A stretch of 64,000 nt of DNA from Scenedesmus sp. ARA3 (taxonomy: Eukaryota > Chlorophyta > Chlorophyceae > Sphaeropleales > Scenedesmaceae). Location: assembly GCA_004335835.1 (NCBI GenBank), contig RWJK01001567.1:99632-163631 (forward strand), read 5' to 3'. Shown here piece after piece: positions 21,984-33,580 of the stretch (position 1 is its first letter; the number at the start of each line of letters is the position of its first letter). The notes below the pieces were generated by a model. It worked only from the letters and a program-made list of their open reading frames with translations. It was not told the origin of the DNA and searched no databases. A program made the position numbers and the translations under genes.

Positions 21984-24677
21984 ATGCTGTACATGCCAGA
22001 CGCCAGGGTGCTGCACATGCAGCAGAGCTGGCAGCCCGGCGCAACAACAGCAAAGCAACTCAAATTTGACACTTTAAACACTTGCCACGTGCAGGCAGAC
22101 TGTGCTGACCATGAAGAGGCTGGGCAGCAGTGTGGTCAAGATGTGCCCAGGCTCCCTGCACAAGATCTCGGTGCGATGCGTTGCAGGCTGGCAGGAACAC
22201 CACAGCAGCAATTGCACACACCAAGCATGCGCCGCCAGCTACTCTCAACTTGTGCATGTACTTCACAGCAAGGGTAGCGCATCACGCAGGCTGTCCAGGT
22301 GTATGGTGTGAAAATGACTGTATTTGACCTGCACTGAGTTATGCGCATTGCTTAGACCTGCGGCACCACCACAAATAGCTCCGCCGATATCCCTCCAAGT
22401 GTTGCAGTCTGGCTCCCCAGGTGATGCTTCAAGCTAAACACATGCGTGCGCTGACCGTTGCTGCTGCGTGTGCGTGCATCTGCTGCAGGCGGCCTTCCCA
22501 GAGGCTCGCCAGTTCCTCATGACCACCAGCCAAGGCACGTTCGGCGGCGCCACCACAGCATGGTGAGACACTGCAACAGTTTTGTGTTTTATTGCAGCTG
22601 TGCACATACACACAAACACATGAATTAGGTACAAGTGCAGCGCGAGCTCGCAACGTGCCAGGGCACATTCGGCGGCGCAACCACCGCATGGTGAGACACC
22701 GAAAACAGCTTTCTTTTTCTGACTGCAAGGCATTGCATGTCCGTTGTCTGCTGATGCTGGCCTGCTACTTACCTATCGATGCATTCTCTCACTCTCATTG
22801 CTTCTTCACTGCTTCTGCAGCCCCAACCGCGCAGTGAGCCCAGGACCAGTGCAGGTTGGAGAGACTGAGCTGACGCTGCCCTGCGATGCCTCAGGTGGGT
22901 GGTGCTGCATACCATATGGCGTATGGCATACGCATATACTATATGGCATGTGGCATATGGCATATGGCATATGCATATACCATATGGCATATGGCATACG
23001 CATGTACTGTATGGCACGCGATGGTGCCATGTAGTAGCATTGTGGTCATTGCAATGCTGCATGTGGAAACAGCAACTGGCAGCTAGGCAGTCAACCCAGT
23101 GCCACTCCGCACAGTGAGCTACCACCAAGCAGAAGCACACACGCCTAAATCATGTTGAACTGTTAAGCACACGCATCTGATATACATCGGCCACTAACAA
23201 AATTGGCACACTGACCACATGCCGATTTCCCTGTCAACTAGAGCATGCAGACGACCTGCAGTGACCAGAACTCCATACTGACCACGTGCCGGTTCCTGCT
23301 GTGTGCCTATTCAATGCAGGTACTGTGCGGCTGTCCATGATCAGTGTTGCCGCCGCCGGCAGCAGCAAGCAGTACAAGCAGCTGAGCGCCAGCGTGCCAG
23401 TCAACCCGTTGTCGGCATGCCCGGCATCACCCTGCCACGCAGGTAAGCATATATGTACATATGTATAGCATATGTATACAAAAGCACAGCCCGGGTGGCT
23501 CACTTGCTGTAATTGATAAGTTTGCTATCCAGACTCTGCAGATGCTTCGTTTGAACATGCCTCGTTGTAGCAGGGAGGGCAGCAGCCGCAGTGTGAGCAG
23601 CAGCAGTGCAACGTATGTCAAGCCTTGTCCCTTTCATATAATCTGCGCTGCCACGTCTCTTTTGCCAGCACACCACTCTACACAACACATATCCATGTCT
23701 GCAATCTTTCCCACATGCGCACAAGGATTTAGAACTTAGATTTAGAACGAGAGGTCTTCTGGCTCAGCTTTGCTGGAATGTGCAATTTCGCATCCACTGC
23801 GGTCCGCGAGGACTCGGAGGATGTGTAGATTTGTTTTTTATACAAGATGCGCCATCCCTCCCAGCATGACGACAACATCTGTCTGCTTGTCTCTCAACTT
23901 CTCCTTGCAGCCGCCTCCTCAGCCGCCGCCGCACAGGCTGCAAAGCTTGAGAATGGCGGCCTCAACCTCAACGGCACTGTTGCAGGCCTGCAAAAGCCTG
24001 ACGCAGCAATCAGCGTGCAGCTCCCTGCAATCCCTGTGGCAGCCCCAGCCCCTGCTGCTGCCAGCAACCCCTCAGCTGCACCCGATGCTGCCGCAGCAGC
24101 ACCTGCAGCAGCAGCAGCAGCACCGGTGAATGACCTGCTGCATGGGCTGGCCGGTCTGCTGAAGCTGCCGCAGCTGCCGCAGCTGAATGCTGGCCAGGAT
24201 GATGCAGCAGCAAAGTCCTCCGGCCCCAACCCTGCGCAGCTGCTGGGCATGCTGCAGAAGATCAACGACGCAGCAAAGGCGATCAGCGGCGGTTCAGCGG
24301 CCGCCGGCGGTTCAGCGGGCGCCCAGAACCCTCTGCAGGTGCTGGGGCAGGTGAATGCCACGCAGCTGCTGACAGTTATGAAGGGCCTCGGCAAGTTGAT
24401 GCCGCGGGAGGGCGCCGACGGTTCGCCAGCTCGCGTCGACATCGCGAACGTGATGGAGTTCGTGCAGTCCGTGGGCAAGATTCTTCCCGGCCCGGGCGCG
24501 GCGAGCCAGTCAGATGCCGGCGCGCCGGATCTGCCGACCGCGGTGCTGAACGTGGTGAAGTCCATGGGCCGGCTGCTGCCTTCCGACAAGCCTGCTGACC
24601 TGGCATCGATGCTGAACTTTGTCAAGTCGGTTGGTGACCTAATGGGCAAGTTGGCAGCGATGAGGCCAGCACAGTAG
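21644..24677 (+). CDS. Secreted protein with Reeler-like cysteine domain
   Basis: Six exons join in phase: 21644-21786, 22095-22170, 22489-22562, 22821-22894, 23320-23442 and 23911-24677 (TAG), giving 418 aa. Residues 1-18 (MRSAVAVILLLCAASVSA) are a clear signal peptide. The next 150 or so residues have spaced cysteines and motifs (GYGPHEAP, VKMCPGSLHKIS, FLMTTSQGTF, CPNRAVSPGPVQVGE, LPCDAS, VPVNPLSACPASPC) that recall Reeler/DOMON-type extracellular domains; that assignment is tentative. After an Ala-rich hinge the last exon encodes amphipathic repeats such as LLHGLAGLLKLPQLPQL, QLLGMLQKINDAAKAI and MLNFVKSVGDLMGKL. These could bind membranes or self-associate. A secreted or cell-wall/surface location is likely. 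The base composition of the last exon near 24380-24640 is higher in G+C and less repetitive than its surroundings. Confidence 0.7.
22655..22695 (+). repeat. 3'-edge copy of exon 22489-22562
   Basis: cagggcacattcggcggcgc...gcatg followed by gtgagac repeats the exon end and donor (QGTFGGATTA). Confidence 0.9.
22905..23015. repeat. CATATG-based imperfect palindromic array in intron 4
   Basis: About 100 bases made of catatggc, catacgcatatac and related units in both orientations, capable of extended hairpins. A second, weaker AT-rich cluster (atatgtacatatgtatagcat) lies just after the donor of the next exon, at about 23449-23480. Confidence 0.85.
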
Positions 24678-26897
24678 ATGGCCTGCTGCTGCATGGTGTG
24701 GTTGCAAGCACAGCAATTTAAAGTGCTCGTTAAATGTTAAAGTTGCAGGGTACACGGCTGATGCAGTGTACCGTAGCAACAGCGTGCTGCAGCAGCGAAC
24801 TGTGTGGGGCGGGTGGGAGAACTTGCTATGTGGGGGCAGAAACGAGCGGCGGAGGATGCAGCTGCAGGCAGGAAGGCGTGGTACAACGTGCATGTTTAGT
24901 GTAGGCTGTGTCATACTTAGAACAGCAGCAAAGCAAGATTTGCTGCTGTTGTGGTGCATTGTAGGCTTCGTGTGTTGTGCCGTTGTGCTGCAGGCACTCC
25001 AACCAGGTGTGGCAAAAGTTGGCAGCACTGCATTCAGTTCAGGGTTGAGGTAATAATAACAATAATAATAGTCTTCTTGTAAGCCATACCTTGTCATCGG
25101 CATCGGCAACCGCGCCCCGTACGGAGCGGAAACTACGACTATTATTGCCTCTCTATTGGTGAGGGGTAGGGTTGAGGTACATGGTTCGGTACCTTGCCCG
25201 AGGCTTGTGACGCCCGTAACATAGCAGCTTGCAGGCACAGCGTGCATGCAAAAGCAAGAGTCCAAATGTGAATGTCCTTGTTGGCCAGTTTGGCTGCTGC
25301 ATTGCTGCCTACGCCTGCAGCGCAACCAGCTGCTGCGTTGCTTTGCGCAACCAGCTGCTGCTGTTTTTATCTGCTGATGGCCCTCCAGCTGGGCCTGACA
25401 CCAGCTACGGTCTCTAAACTGGACCAGCAAACAAAACAGCAAACAAAACAGCTCAACAACACCACAGATCAGCAGGATGCTTCGCGGTTTGAAAATTTAC
25501 GCTGGGGCAACAACAGTGGGAAAGGGAAGGTGGTCGCCGCAACACAGGCAAGGTGCCATGCCTGTCATGCTTGACATATGGGTTCAGCCTGCACTTGGAG
25601 CCATTCGAACATAGTAAACATGTTCAGCAGGAGTACTACGAGCGTGTTGGTTGGAATTCTGCAGCGGCATTGGCAACTCAGTTTCAGTGCCAGCTGGTCT
25701 GCAGACGACCGTCACGGTCTGCCCACCTGCTGCTTACACAGCAGTTGCGAGCTGCAGCTCGGCCATAGCTGCAAGGGATGTATGTAAGCTGCAGATATAC
25801 ACGATGACAGACGTGTTGCTCCCCTGCAGCACAGGATGCCTTGATTGAAGAAGTTCGGGTGAACCTCATGCTGCTGTTGTAGTAGACAACGATAAAAGCA
25901 GCTACCGGGCATGACCAAAGCATTCGGTCAGATATAACTGAAACTGTGTTCAAGATTCAACGTCTACGCGGGTTGCCTAGCAATGGCAAGCCAGTTACGG
26001 GCGGGATGTCAGCCTGAACAGCTCGCTGACAACCCTAGGGCTGTCACCTATTGAGAGCTACGGGTGTGACGACGATCAAAATAGCGATGATTAAGGCACC
26101 ACTTCTTATTATGGCTGTAGTTGTGCTCACCCACGTGCATGTGATGGTTGACTTGTGCCCGTTCTTTCATGGGTGGTCCCATTCTAGTGCGCAAAAAGTC
26201 TCTCACAATGGGAGGGTAGCTTCATTTGGCCAGCAGACTACGATGAACACAGACTTTACTGTTTTTCTTTCAATTAAGCAAGACTGGCTCTAGCGAACAG
26301 AAGCGCCGCATTCAAACCCTACCCATCAGCATCTGACTGCTTTAGTGCGAAGCTGCAAGTGTGGTCGAACAATTCTTGAGATACCTTACACCTCGAATAA
26401 ACTGCGAACAGCTGTACAAAGGCAACTCCAGTAGAAAACAGCACAGGTATGCTTTCGCCGAAGGGGCAGATGCACACAAACCAGTCAGCGAGATGTTGAA
26501 TCTGAGGGTGTCATCTACTTTCAGCCGACTGTAGGGTAAAGGAACAATCAGCCACATCAGCGTAGTAGTGTAGATTGCAGTGAACGCGTACACTTGTGAA
26601 GTGCATCCAAGAGCTAGCAGTAAGGCCCACAACAACAACTAATGTGCTTTGATAACCTTAACAGCACAGATCTGCGCTCTTCGCACTCTTTGGCCTGCCG
26701 TGAGGTGCAAAGGCCACGTGCCTTCTAGGCGCAGAGTCGTTGCCAGATTGCTTCAGGCTGCGCACGCCATGCCTTCTCCTGAGCAACACGACGTTTTTTC
26801 ATGCTGCGCTTGTCTTTTACCCCGCATATAACAGGGCTGTCTGTCCAGGCTGACCACCCACCTTGGTGAACAGCTCTACACCAGCCCAGCCCAGCAT
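24678..26897. other. Intergenic interval with no recognised gene
   Basis: It contains the 115-base insertion at 25053-25167. Less repetitive than the rest. I found no convincing exon on either strand. Confidence 0.5.
25041..25179 (-). mobile_element. 115-base insertion with (TTA)n tail and 12-base direct repeats
   Basis: The 12-mer agggttgaggta occurs at 25041-25052 and 25168-25179. The 115 bases between them, read on the minus strand, end in tatggcttacaagaagac followed by an (ATT/TTA)n tail next to the left repeat. This is the layout of a 5'-truncated non-LTR retrotransposon or SINE copy. Confidence 0.65.
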
Positions 26898-29075
26898 ATG
26901 ACAGCAAGCATGCCCCACGCAGCCAACGATAGTGGAGGCAGCGAGGTTTCCAGCTGTGACACAGCCTCTGCTGCTGTGAAGCCCCACAGGGGAACCGGCG
27001 TGTTCATGCCCCGCCCAGCAGCAGGCAGCAGCAGGGTACCGCAGCGGCCGCAAGCAGCAATCACTGCCACCCAGCTGCAGCTGCAGCAGCAGGGCATGCG
27101 CCGCTCATACAGTGGCAGTGGCAGTAGCCTGCCGTGGCCATGCACGCAGCAGCAGCAGCCGTTTGGAGGCCCAGCAGACAACAGCAGCAGCTGTTGCAGC
27201 TGCAGCTTCAGCAGCAGCATTGCTGTGCCACAGTCATCAAGGGCAGGTGCAACTCCCCCGAGGCATGGCACAGGCACCAGCAGCAGCAGCAACTGCAACA
27301 GCCTTATCCTCACCGTGCCAGAGAACCCCTACCTCACACACCACCACTCTACACCCCTGGCGCACCCAGTGGCTGTGCAGTATGCAGCAGCAGCAGCAGC
27401 ACTTGGAGGGGCCCTGGATGATGATCTGGAGCTGTCAGATGGGGGTTTGGGGGCAAGCCCGGGTGCCTGCAGCGACGATCTGGCATTCGGCCCTGCGAGC
27501 CTGCCGGGCGGGTACAACACGCTTGCAGGAAACAGCCACGCGCTTGCAGGAAACAGCTTCACGGCCGCCGCGGAGCTGAACAGGAGCCTCGCTCAGCTGC
27601 GAGGCAGTGGCTACAGCGAGGTCTCAATGCAAGGCCTGCTCGGCTCCTCAGTGAGTGCTGCTCCAGCGCATTGGCCCCACTTGAAAGCATTCGAGCAGCA
27701 GCAGCAGGTGCAGCCGTCGCGGGCGCCCTCTGCGCTTGCTGGCGGCGGCAGCAGTTCACACAGCTTCAATGGCCGCAACAGCAGCAGCAGCAGCAGCATG
27801 CAGCGTGGCCAGTGGCCAGCCTCTTCCCCACTGCCACAGCCACAGCCCCTGCCTGCAGCAGCAGCAGCAGCAGCAGTATCAAGGCAATCCAGCAGGGGAT
27901 CTGGCCAGATGCTGCTCAGCCAGCCTCAGCAGTCAACATCACTGAGCAACGACAACCAAGGCTTCTGGTATGCGCAGCAGCAGCTGGAGGCACCCTCTGA
28001 CCAGATGTTCGGCAGCAGCTACCAGCAGCAGCAGCTGCTGCTGCACCAGCAGATGCATCAGATGCTTGCAGGAAGCATCGCAGGCGGTGCTGCTGACGCT
28101 GATGCGAATGTGTACCTTACGGAATGCAGCTCCCCTGACGGCACATGTGCACCAGCAGGATTGATGCCTAGCAGCAGTCTGGGCATGACAGGTCAGCCGC
28201 AGCAGCAGCAGCAGCAGGTGTGGCTTCAGCGCAGGAGCACCATTACTGAGCCGCCTCTGCTGTGGCCATCTGCACTTGAGCAGCAGCTGCACAGCCAGAT
28301 CGGAAGCAGCAGCAGCAGCAGCGCGCTGCAGCCGCTGGTGCGCAGCAGCAGCGGCGGCAGCCAAGAGCTGCAGACAGTGCATGCCATCAATGCACAGCTC
28401 GAGCAGCTGCTGAAGCTGAAAGAGGATGTTTTGGCAGCTAAGGCATCAGTGCAGGGGCTGCAACTGCCGGCAGTATCTGCAGCAGCAATGTCACCGCTGC
28501 CGCCTGCATCGCCGCTGCCTGCAGCAGCAGCAGCAGCGCCTGCGTACATGGCAGCAGCAATCACAAACACGCGGTGTGCCGACTTGCTGCCGGATCTCGC
28601 CAGGATGAGCAGCCTTCCTGAGCAGCTGCAGCACCTTGACTACCAACCACAGCAGCAGCAGCAGCTGTACTCGGCGCCAGATCTGCAGCAGCAGCAGCAG
28701 CAGTATGTGCTGGGCTCATCTCTCGGCTCTGCTGGCTTTATTATGCCAAGCTCCTTCCAGCTAGCCCTAGGCAACAGCATGCAAGACTTTGCCCCACCAG
28801 CCGCCGCCTCAACAGGAACAGATCTGCCGCTGCACCGCTGCCGCAGCAGCAGCGGCGGCAACTTTGGCAGCAGCAGGGCGGGTCAGCAGAGGCTGGTGGT
28901 GGGCTCGTGGTCTGGTGGGGAGTGCTGCAGCAGCGGCGGCGGCCTGCCTGCATTGGAGCTGGCGAGGCAGAAGCATGCGGTGCGTGCAGCAACAGAGCAG
29001 AAGCTGCAGCAGCTGGCTGCGCTGCAGCGCATGCAGTCAGACCTGCAGGAGGAGCTGATGCACATGCTGCAGTGA
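26898..29075 (+). CDS. Gln/Ser/Ala-rich protein with coiled-coil segments
   Basis: An open frame of 725 aa, ATG (MTASMPHAANDSGG) to TGA, without introns. Upstream exons cannot be excluded. Most of it is low-complexity Gln, Ser and Ala encoded by CAG/AGC/GCA runs. Non-repetitive islands are LTVPENPYLTHHHSTPLAHP, LGGALDDDLELSDGGLGASP, SEVSMQGLLGSSVSAAPAHW and TRCADLLPDLARMSSLPEQL. Two helical segments look able to form coiled coils: INAQLEQLLKLKEDVLAAKA near residue 500, and the C-terminal ARQKHAVRAATEQKLQQLAA with QRMQSDLQEELMHMLQ. Such composition is common in algal transcriptional or RNA-granule regulators, but no DNA- or RNA-binding domain is visible and no function is assigned. Confidence 0.65.
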   Translation: MTASMPHAANDSGGSEVSSCDTASAAVKPHRGTGVFMPRPAAGSSRVPQRPQAAITATQLQLQQQGMRRSYSGSGSSLPWPCTQQQQPFGGPADNSSSCCSCSFSSSIAVPQSSRAGATPPRHGTGTSSSSNCNSLILTVPENPYLTHHHSTPLAHPVAVQYAAAAAALGGALDDDLELSDGGLGASPGACSDDLAFGPASLPGGYNTLAGNSHALAGNSFTAAAELNRSLAQLRGSGYSEVSMQGLLGSSVSAAPAHWPHLKAFEQQQQVQPSRAPSALAGGGSSSHSFNGRNSSSSSSMQRGQWPASSPLPQPQPLPAAAAAAAVSRQSSRGSGQMLLSQPQQSTSLSNDNQGFWYAQQQLEAPSDQMFGSSYQQQQLLLHQQMHQMLAGSIAGGAADADANVYLTECSSPDGTCAPAGLMPSSSLGMTGQPQQQQQQVWLQRRSTITEPPLLWPSALEQQLHSQIGSSSSSSALQPLVRSSSGGSQELQTVHAINAQLEQLLKLKEDVLAAKASVQGLQLPAVSAAAMSPLPPASPLPAAAAAAPAYMAAAITNTRCADLLPDLARMSSLPEQLQHLDYQPQQQQQLYSAPDLQQQQQQYVLGSSLGSAGFIMPSSFQLALGNSMQDFAPPAAASTGTDLPLHRCRSSSGGNFGSSRAGQQRLVVGSWSGGECCSSGGGLPALELARQKHAVRAATEQKLQQLAALQRMQSDLQEELMHMLQ

Positions 29076-29099
29076 GGAATGGTGTAGTGAAGGCTGCTG

Positions 29100-29315
29100 C
29101 AGTGAACTGTGCTGCACACGCTGCAGCAGAAGCTGCAGCACGTGCAGTCAGACCTGCAGGAGGAGCTGATGCACATGCTGCAAAGAGAACTGGTGCAGTG
29201 GAGGCTGCTGCAGTGCCAGCTTTGCTGCAGTAAACAGTGCTGCACGTAATGCAGCAAAGGTACCTGCAGCGCATGCAGTCAGACCTGCAGGAGGAGCTGA
29301 TGCACATGCTGCAGT
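29100..29315 (+). repeat. Downstream copies of the C-terminal coding end
   Basis: The end of the 725-aa gene (QSDLQEELMHMLQ) recurs at about 29138-29182 and 29273-29314, the last copy again followed by tga. Further decayed copies (tgcagtgaacaatgctgc type) extend to about 29560. Confidence 0.85.
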
Positions 29316-30233
29316 GAGTGGAGGCTGGTGTAGTGGAGGCTGCTGTGCAGTGAAAGGGATGCAGGGGAGACTGCTGCAGTGAACAATTCTGCAGCATCAG
29401 CTGCAGCAGAGCCTGCGGCACATGCAGTCACAAAGTGCTGCCGCGGCAACTGCTCAGTTGAGCTTGCTGCAGTGATGGCTGCTGCAGTCAACAATGCTGC
29501 CCATGCAACTGGAGACTTGGAAGGAGCTGGTGCACATGCTGCAGCAGGCGCCCTGGGCTTGTTTGCGTTGGGGTTTGGGTTTCTAGAGGGGTCTTTCGGC
29601 CGTGCGTGTGCTAGCTGTGATGGATAGTTTGGGTTGCAAGGAGCCGCATCTGTTGGGGGTGGATTGAGCACGTTTGCTTTGCCTCCTGCACATGCTGCAG
29701 TGGGTGGTGTGGCTACGCTGTGGTGCGGTGGGAGCCTCGAGTGTTGTGGGGTTAGATGTGCTTTGCTGGGGTGCAAGAGTTGATGGGTTGTGTGTGCTTT
29801 GCTGGCGCGGGCAGAGGGGGTACGGCATTTGCAAAGAGGAGGAGGTTTTGCTGTCTTTGTGGTCTTCAGATCTTCAGTTGCTCTGCTTGGTACATCTGGG
29901 CGTGATCTCTGACAATCTTGAATACTTTGTGTGACTGTGTGATCTCCTTCTTGGGTGTTGGCTGCTGGTCTGGGGCACAGGCGCTTGCTTAGCTATCTGC
30001 GCAACGAGACTGCAACATTTCTGGGTTTGTTGTTGTACAGTTGTGCTGTTGCTGTGCAGCGCATGCGGCTGACCTGCAGCACTGCAGAGCTGCTGCGCAA
30101 GCAGAGCAGTGTGAATTGCTGCTGCAGTGCTGGCTGCGGCGCAGCGGCGGCGCATGCTTTGGGAAGGTTGTGGAAGTGTGCTGTGCGGCGAGAGGATATA
30201 GATAGAGGATATATGTTCATGCTGTGCTGGCAC

Positions 30234-30368
30234 ATCATGCGGGAGAAGGTTGTTGGTATGCGCTGCGCAGAGAGCATCTGTTCATGCTGTTGTGATGCGT
30301 CATGCGGGAAAAGGTTGTTGGTATGCGCTGCGCAGAGAGCATCTGTTCATGCTGTTGTGATGCGTCAT
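30234..30368. repeat. 65-base tandem duplication
   Basis: Two near-identical units (tcatgcgggagaaggttgtt...gctgttgtgatgcg) start at 30234 and 30299, with a shorter decayed copy before them. Confidence 0.9.
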
Positions 30369-30861
30369 GCCAGATGCAGTTCAACCATGTCCATGTTGAG
30401 AACGCGTGCGGGGATCTTTTGCGTCTGTCGACCGTGCTGCGTCCCGTGTGCCGGCGGCAACCATGCGAACGTGGCTGCAGAGGAGGAACAGAATCACTCT
30501 CATGCTGGCTTGATACGCATGTTCATTAGTTGTGGTTCTTTCTTGTCCAGCAATATGCTGGCAGAGCATTGTCGAGGCTCGATCTGTTGGCTGGCCATAA
30601 CATAACATATACCGCTTTGCAGCGTGCAGCACAATCTGTCTGCGCATGCCGGTACGCTGAGCAGCGGATTGAAGGGGTTTTGTTTTGGGGGAAAGCGTTT
30701 GGGGTTCTGTGTGGCTTGGGGTTGCATGCCCAGCACTGCGGCTGATTGATTTGTGCGGTAGTTTGATGTTTCAAACGAGCATGTGGCAGAGCGGATTGGT
30801 ATGCAAAGCGCTGCGTCACCCATGTCACCTGGAGGGTGCTGTGCCTGCCAAAGATCTGCGC

Positions 30862-30864
<3 letters not shown>

Positions 30865-30904
<40 letters not shown>
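30865..30904. repeat. (CTG)n run
   Basis: About 13 CTG units, intergenic. Confidence 0.9.
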
Positions 30905-33374
30905 GTTCTGTGCATCTGCTCGCACTGGCTTGTTCTGTCTGGCCTGGTGCCGTTATATATATTTCCCCGCAATTGCAAGGGCTGCTGCTGGCACTTGCTG
31001 CTGATCGAGTGTCTCCAGCAATAACCTGTCGCTATGCTGGTCTTGTGTGCGTTTGGCAATCAATGTGCTGCATGGAGCTTCAAACTGCAGTTGTCACACT
31101 GCTGGAGTTCTGCAGTACACCAGGGTATGGGTCCAGCATGTGAGATCTCTTGGTGTGGATATATATGGCTGGAGCAACACTCCAGGCACCTGGTGGTGTC
31201 CATCCATATGTGGCGGCGGCAGCAGCACACATCATCAGCAACTGCGGCATCATTCATCCTGCCATCTTCCTTTACTTTTCCGTTGCGTTATATCTGGGTG
31301 CTTGCCAGTTCACTGGCGTGTTGGCTGTCGGCTCTCTGCGCTGGCCTCATATACTGTCTTGCGGCTGCTGCATTGATCGGTATTGAAGCGCATCCACAAC
31401 ACCCCCAGGGGCCCTGCGCTGCGCTTTGTGTGTGCCATGAGTGTGTTTCTGTCCAGGCAATCAACCTCCACCCTTTACTGCTTGTTTGCGCTTCGCTGCG
31501 CTGTTGCCGGGCTACCATTTGCGTATCCATCGTTGCTGTGTTGTATGAGCTACAGCTTGTGTGCATGGATTATCATACACTGGATGATATGCGCCCTTGT
31601 TCTGCCGCGTGCCTTGCCCAATCCCACAGCACTGCTCCAGATGTATCTGTGTTGAGTCAGCCACTGTCAGTCTCATCACTGTGGCAGCTTTGCAGCTGCA
31701 CTGCTACGTGTCTGCTGAAACAGACAGCAGACATGCCTTGGGTGTGCTGTTGCCAAGCGCATCAGCAGCTACAGTAGAAGATTGCCGTTGCAGGAAATCA
31801 GCAACCTTGGAGCCCTGCGACCGGACAGACTCACAGGTTGAAACACATCCATGTTGTTTGCTGATGCAGCTGCTGTTGCGTTGTTGTCTGGCATAGGTAT
31901 CGGCGGGTTGATGCAGCTCCTGCTGTGTTGAGGTGTTGCTGCATACGGGCAGCGTGAGCTGCATGTACTGTCACATATGAGCATGTCTTGGGTTTGCTGT
32001 TGCATGCAGAGCATCAGCAGCTACAGAATTTGCAGCATACACCTCATGAGATGATGGCTGCAGGCAGAAAATATCACCAGTGATTGCTATGGCAGGAGTT
32101 CAGGTTGCATGCACTGCACGGAGAGCTTGGCCCTTCTGGCTTTAAAGTGTTTATGGCTACGGCAGCTGATGATGATGCAGGCAGCACTGCTAGTAACCCC
32201 GCAACCTTCCGGCGCTTGGCGGAGTATCTAATTCTGCCGGCATATGTTTGTATGCAGTTTGATGTTGCTTTGTCTTGGTTCCTAGGGCTCTTGTTTGCCG
32301 GTGTCGCGCCACGGGAGCACCAGGGCAATACTTGTGTCAGCAAGGTCAAGAGACGGTAGCAGTTGTATGGTACATGTACAGCGCAGCACAGGAGTCGCCT
32401 GGTAGTGTTGTCATGACGGCAATGGCCGAAGGTCGTGTATCATCCTTTGCTGGTTGGCCTGCTGTGAACTCTGCTGTGTGACGGCTACCCAGCACTTACA
32501 GCGCAATGCAATTGGGGCTGCACCAGCTGCTGCCGGTGTGGCTGCTTTTGTGTTGTCTGTTGTCTCTCATTGCACCCGGGCCCTGCTCTGCGTTTGCCGC
32601 ACTGTCAGCCGCTTGTTAGTAACAGGTGCTGCCAGGCGGCAAGTTGAGTCCAGCGATCAGCAACGTGCTGCGTCCGCTGCTCACTGCTGCTACTTGCCAT
32701 TGGCGGTGTGTTTGGTGTAGCACTGGCTTCTGCGTTGTATGTGAGGGTTCAGCATGGTGTGCAGCACTTGATGAGCTGGCGGCAGCTGCCTTGGACAAAC
32801 GTGTTTGCCTTGTTGGATAGCAGAGCATCTGGCTCTTGTTGCTTATGGTTTTCCGTGGAGAATTTGGCCCGAGTGCTGGCAAGGGTTCGGGCTGTCAAAA
32901 TTATCAGGACTGCTTAGCAAGCCCGTGAACATCGCAGGCATTGTACGTGCTGTTTGGTCAACCTTCTCTCGCGCTGCGTTGACTGCACGTGGCTGCACCA
33001 GCTGTTGCAGGCACACAGTTGTTAGTGCAGCTTGCATGTTAGCAGCATTGCCCAAATGCGAGTCCTTGTGTGCTTTGAGGTGCCAGGCGCTGGTGCTGCT
33101 TTTATTCCAAAGCCTTTGCACCTAGGATGTGGCTCATGTTGGACAGCAATTGTGCAAAGTACTTGTCTATTTGCACTGCTGCAGGGCCCCTGCAGGTCAT
33201 CTGTGTATGCTGCGCACCACACATAAGCATCCAAGGAAGTAATTGATGTACTCACACATACGCTACCCCCACCTCAGCTACTCGTCGTCACTACATGAAA
33301 CGGTTGCGGCTTTGGCTGATACCTTTGTTGCGGTTTCGCTGTCTGGCATGCTGGGCTGGCTTGAAAGCTCAGCA

Positions 33375-33580
33375 GCGGCGATGCATGGCGCTGTGCTGAA
33401 TTTACCATTGATGTTCAGTAGCAGGGTCTGATTGGTGAGAATGTGGCTCGTATTGCTTGTTACAGCGCTTTTGGGGTTCAGATGCGTATTGTCTGCCGCA
33501 GTGTGTATATGCTACAGCAGCGGCGATGCATGGCGCTGTGCTGAGCCTCTCCACAAGAGAGTTCAGTAGCGGTGCCTGAT
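33375..33580. repeat. Diverged direct repeat of about 60 bases
   Basis: cagcagcggcgatgcatggc...gctgtgctga...ttcagtagc occurs at about 33371-33424 and 33517-33570. Confidence 0.7.

Noticed and set aside
25170..25200. Pol III B-box-like ggttcggtacc next to the 25-kb insertion, suggesting a tRNA or tRNA-derived SINE
   Set aside because: It lies outside the direct repeats that bound the insertion, and no A box or cloverleaf could be drawn.
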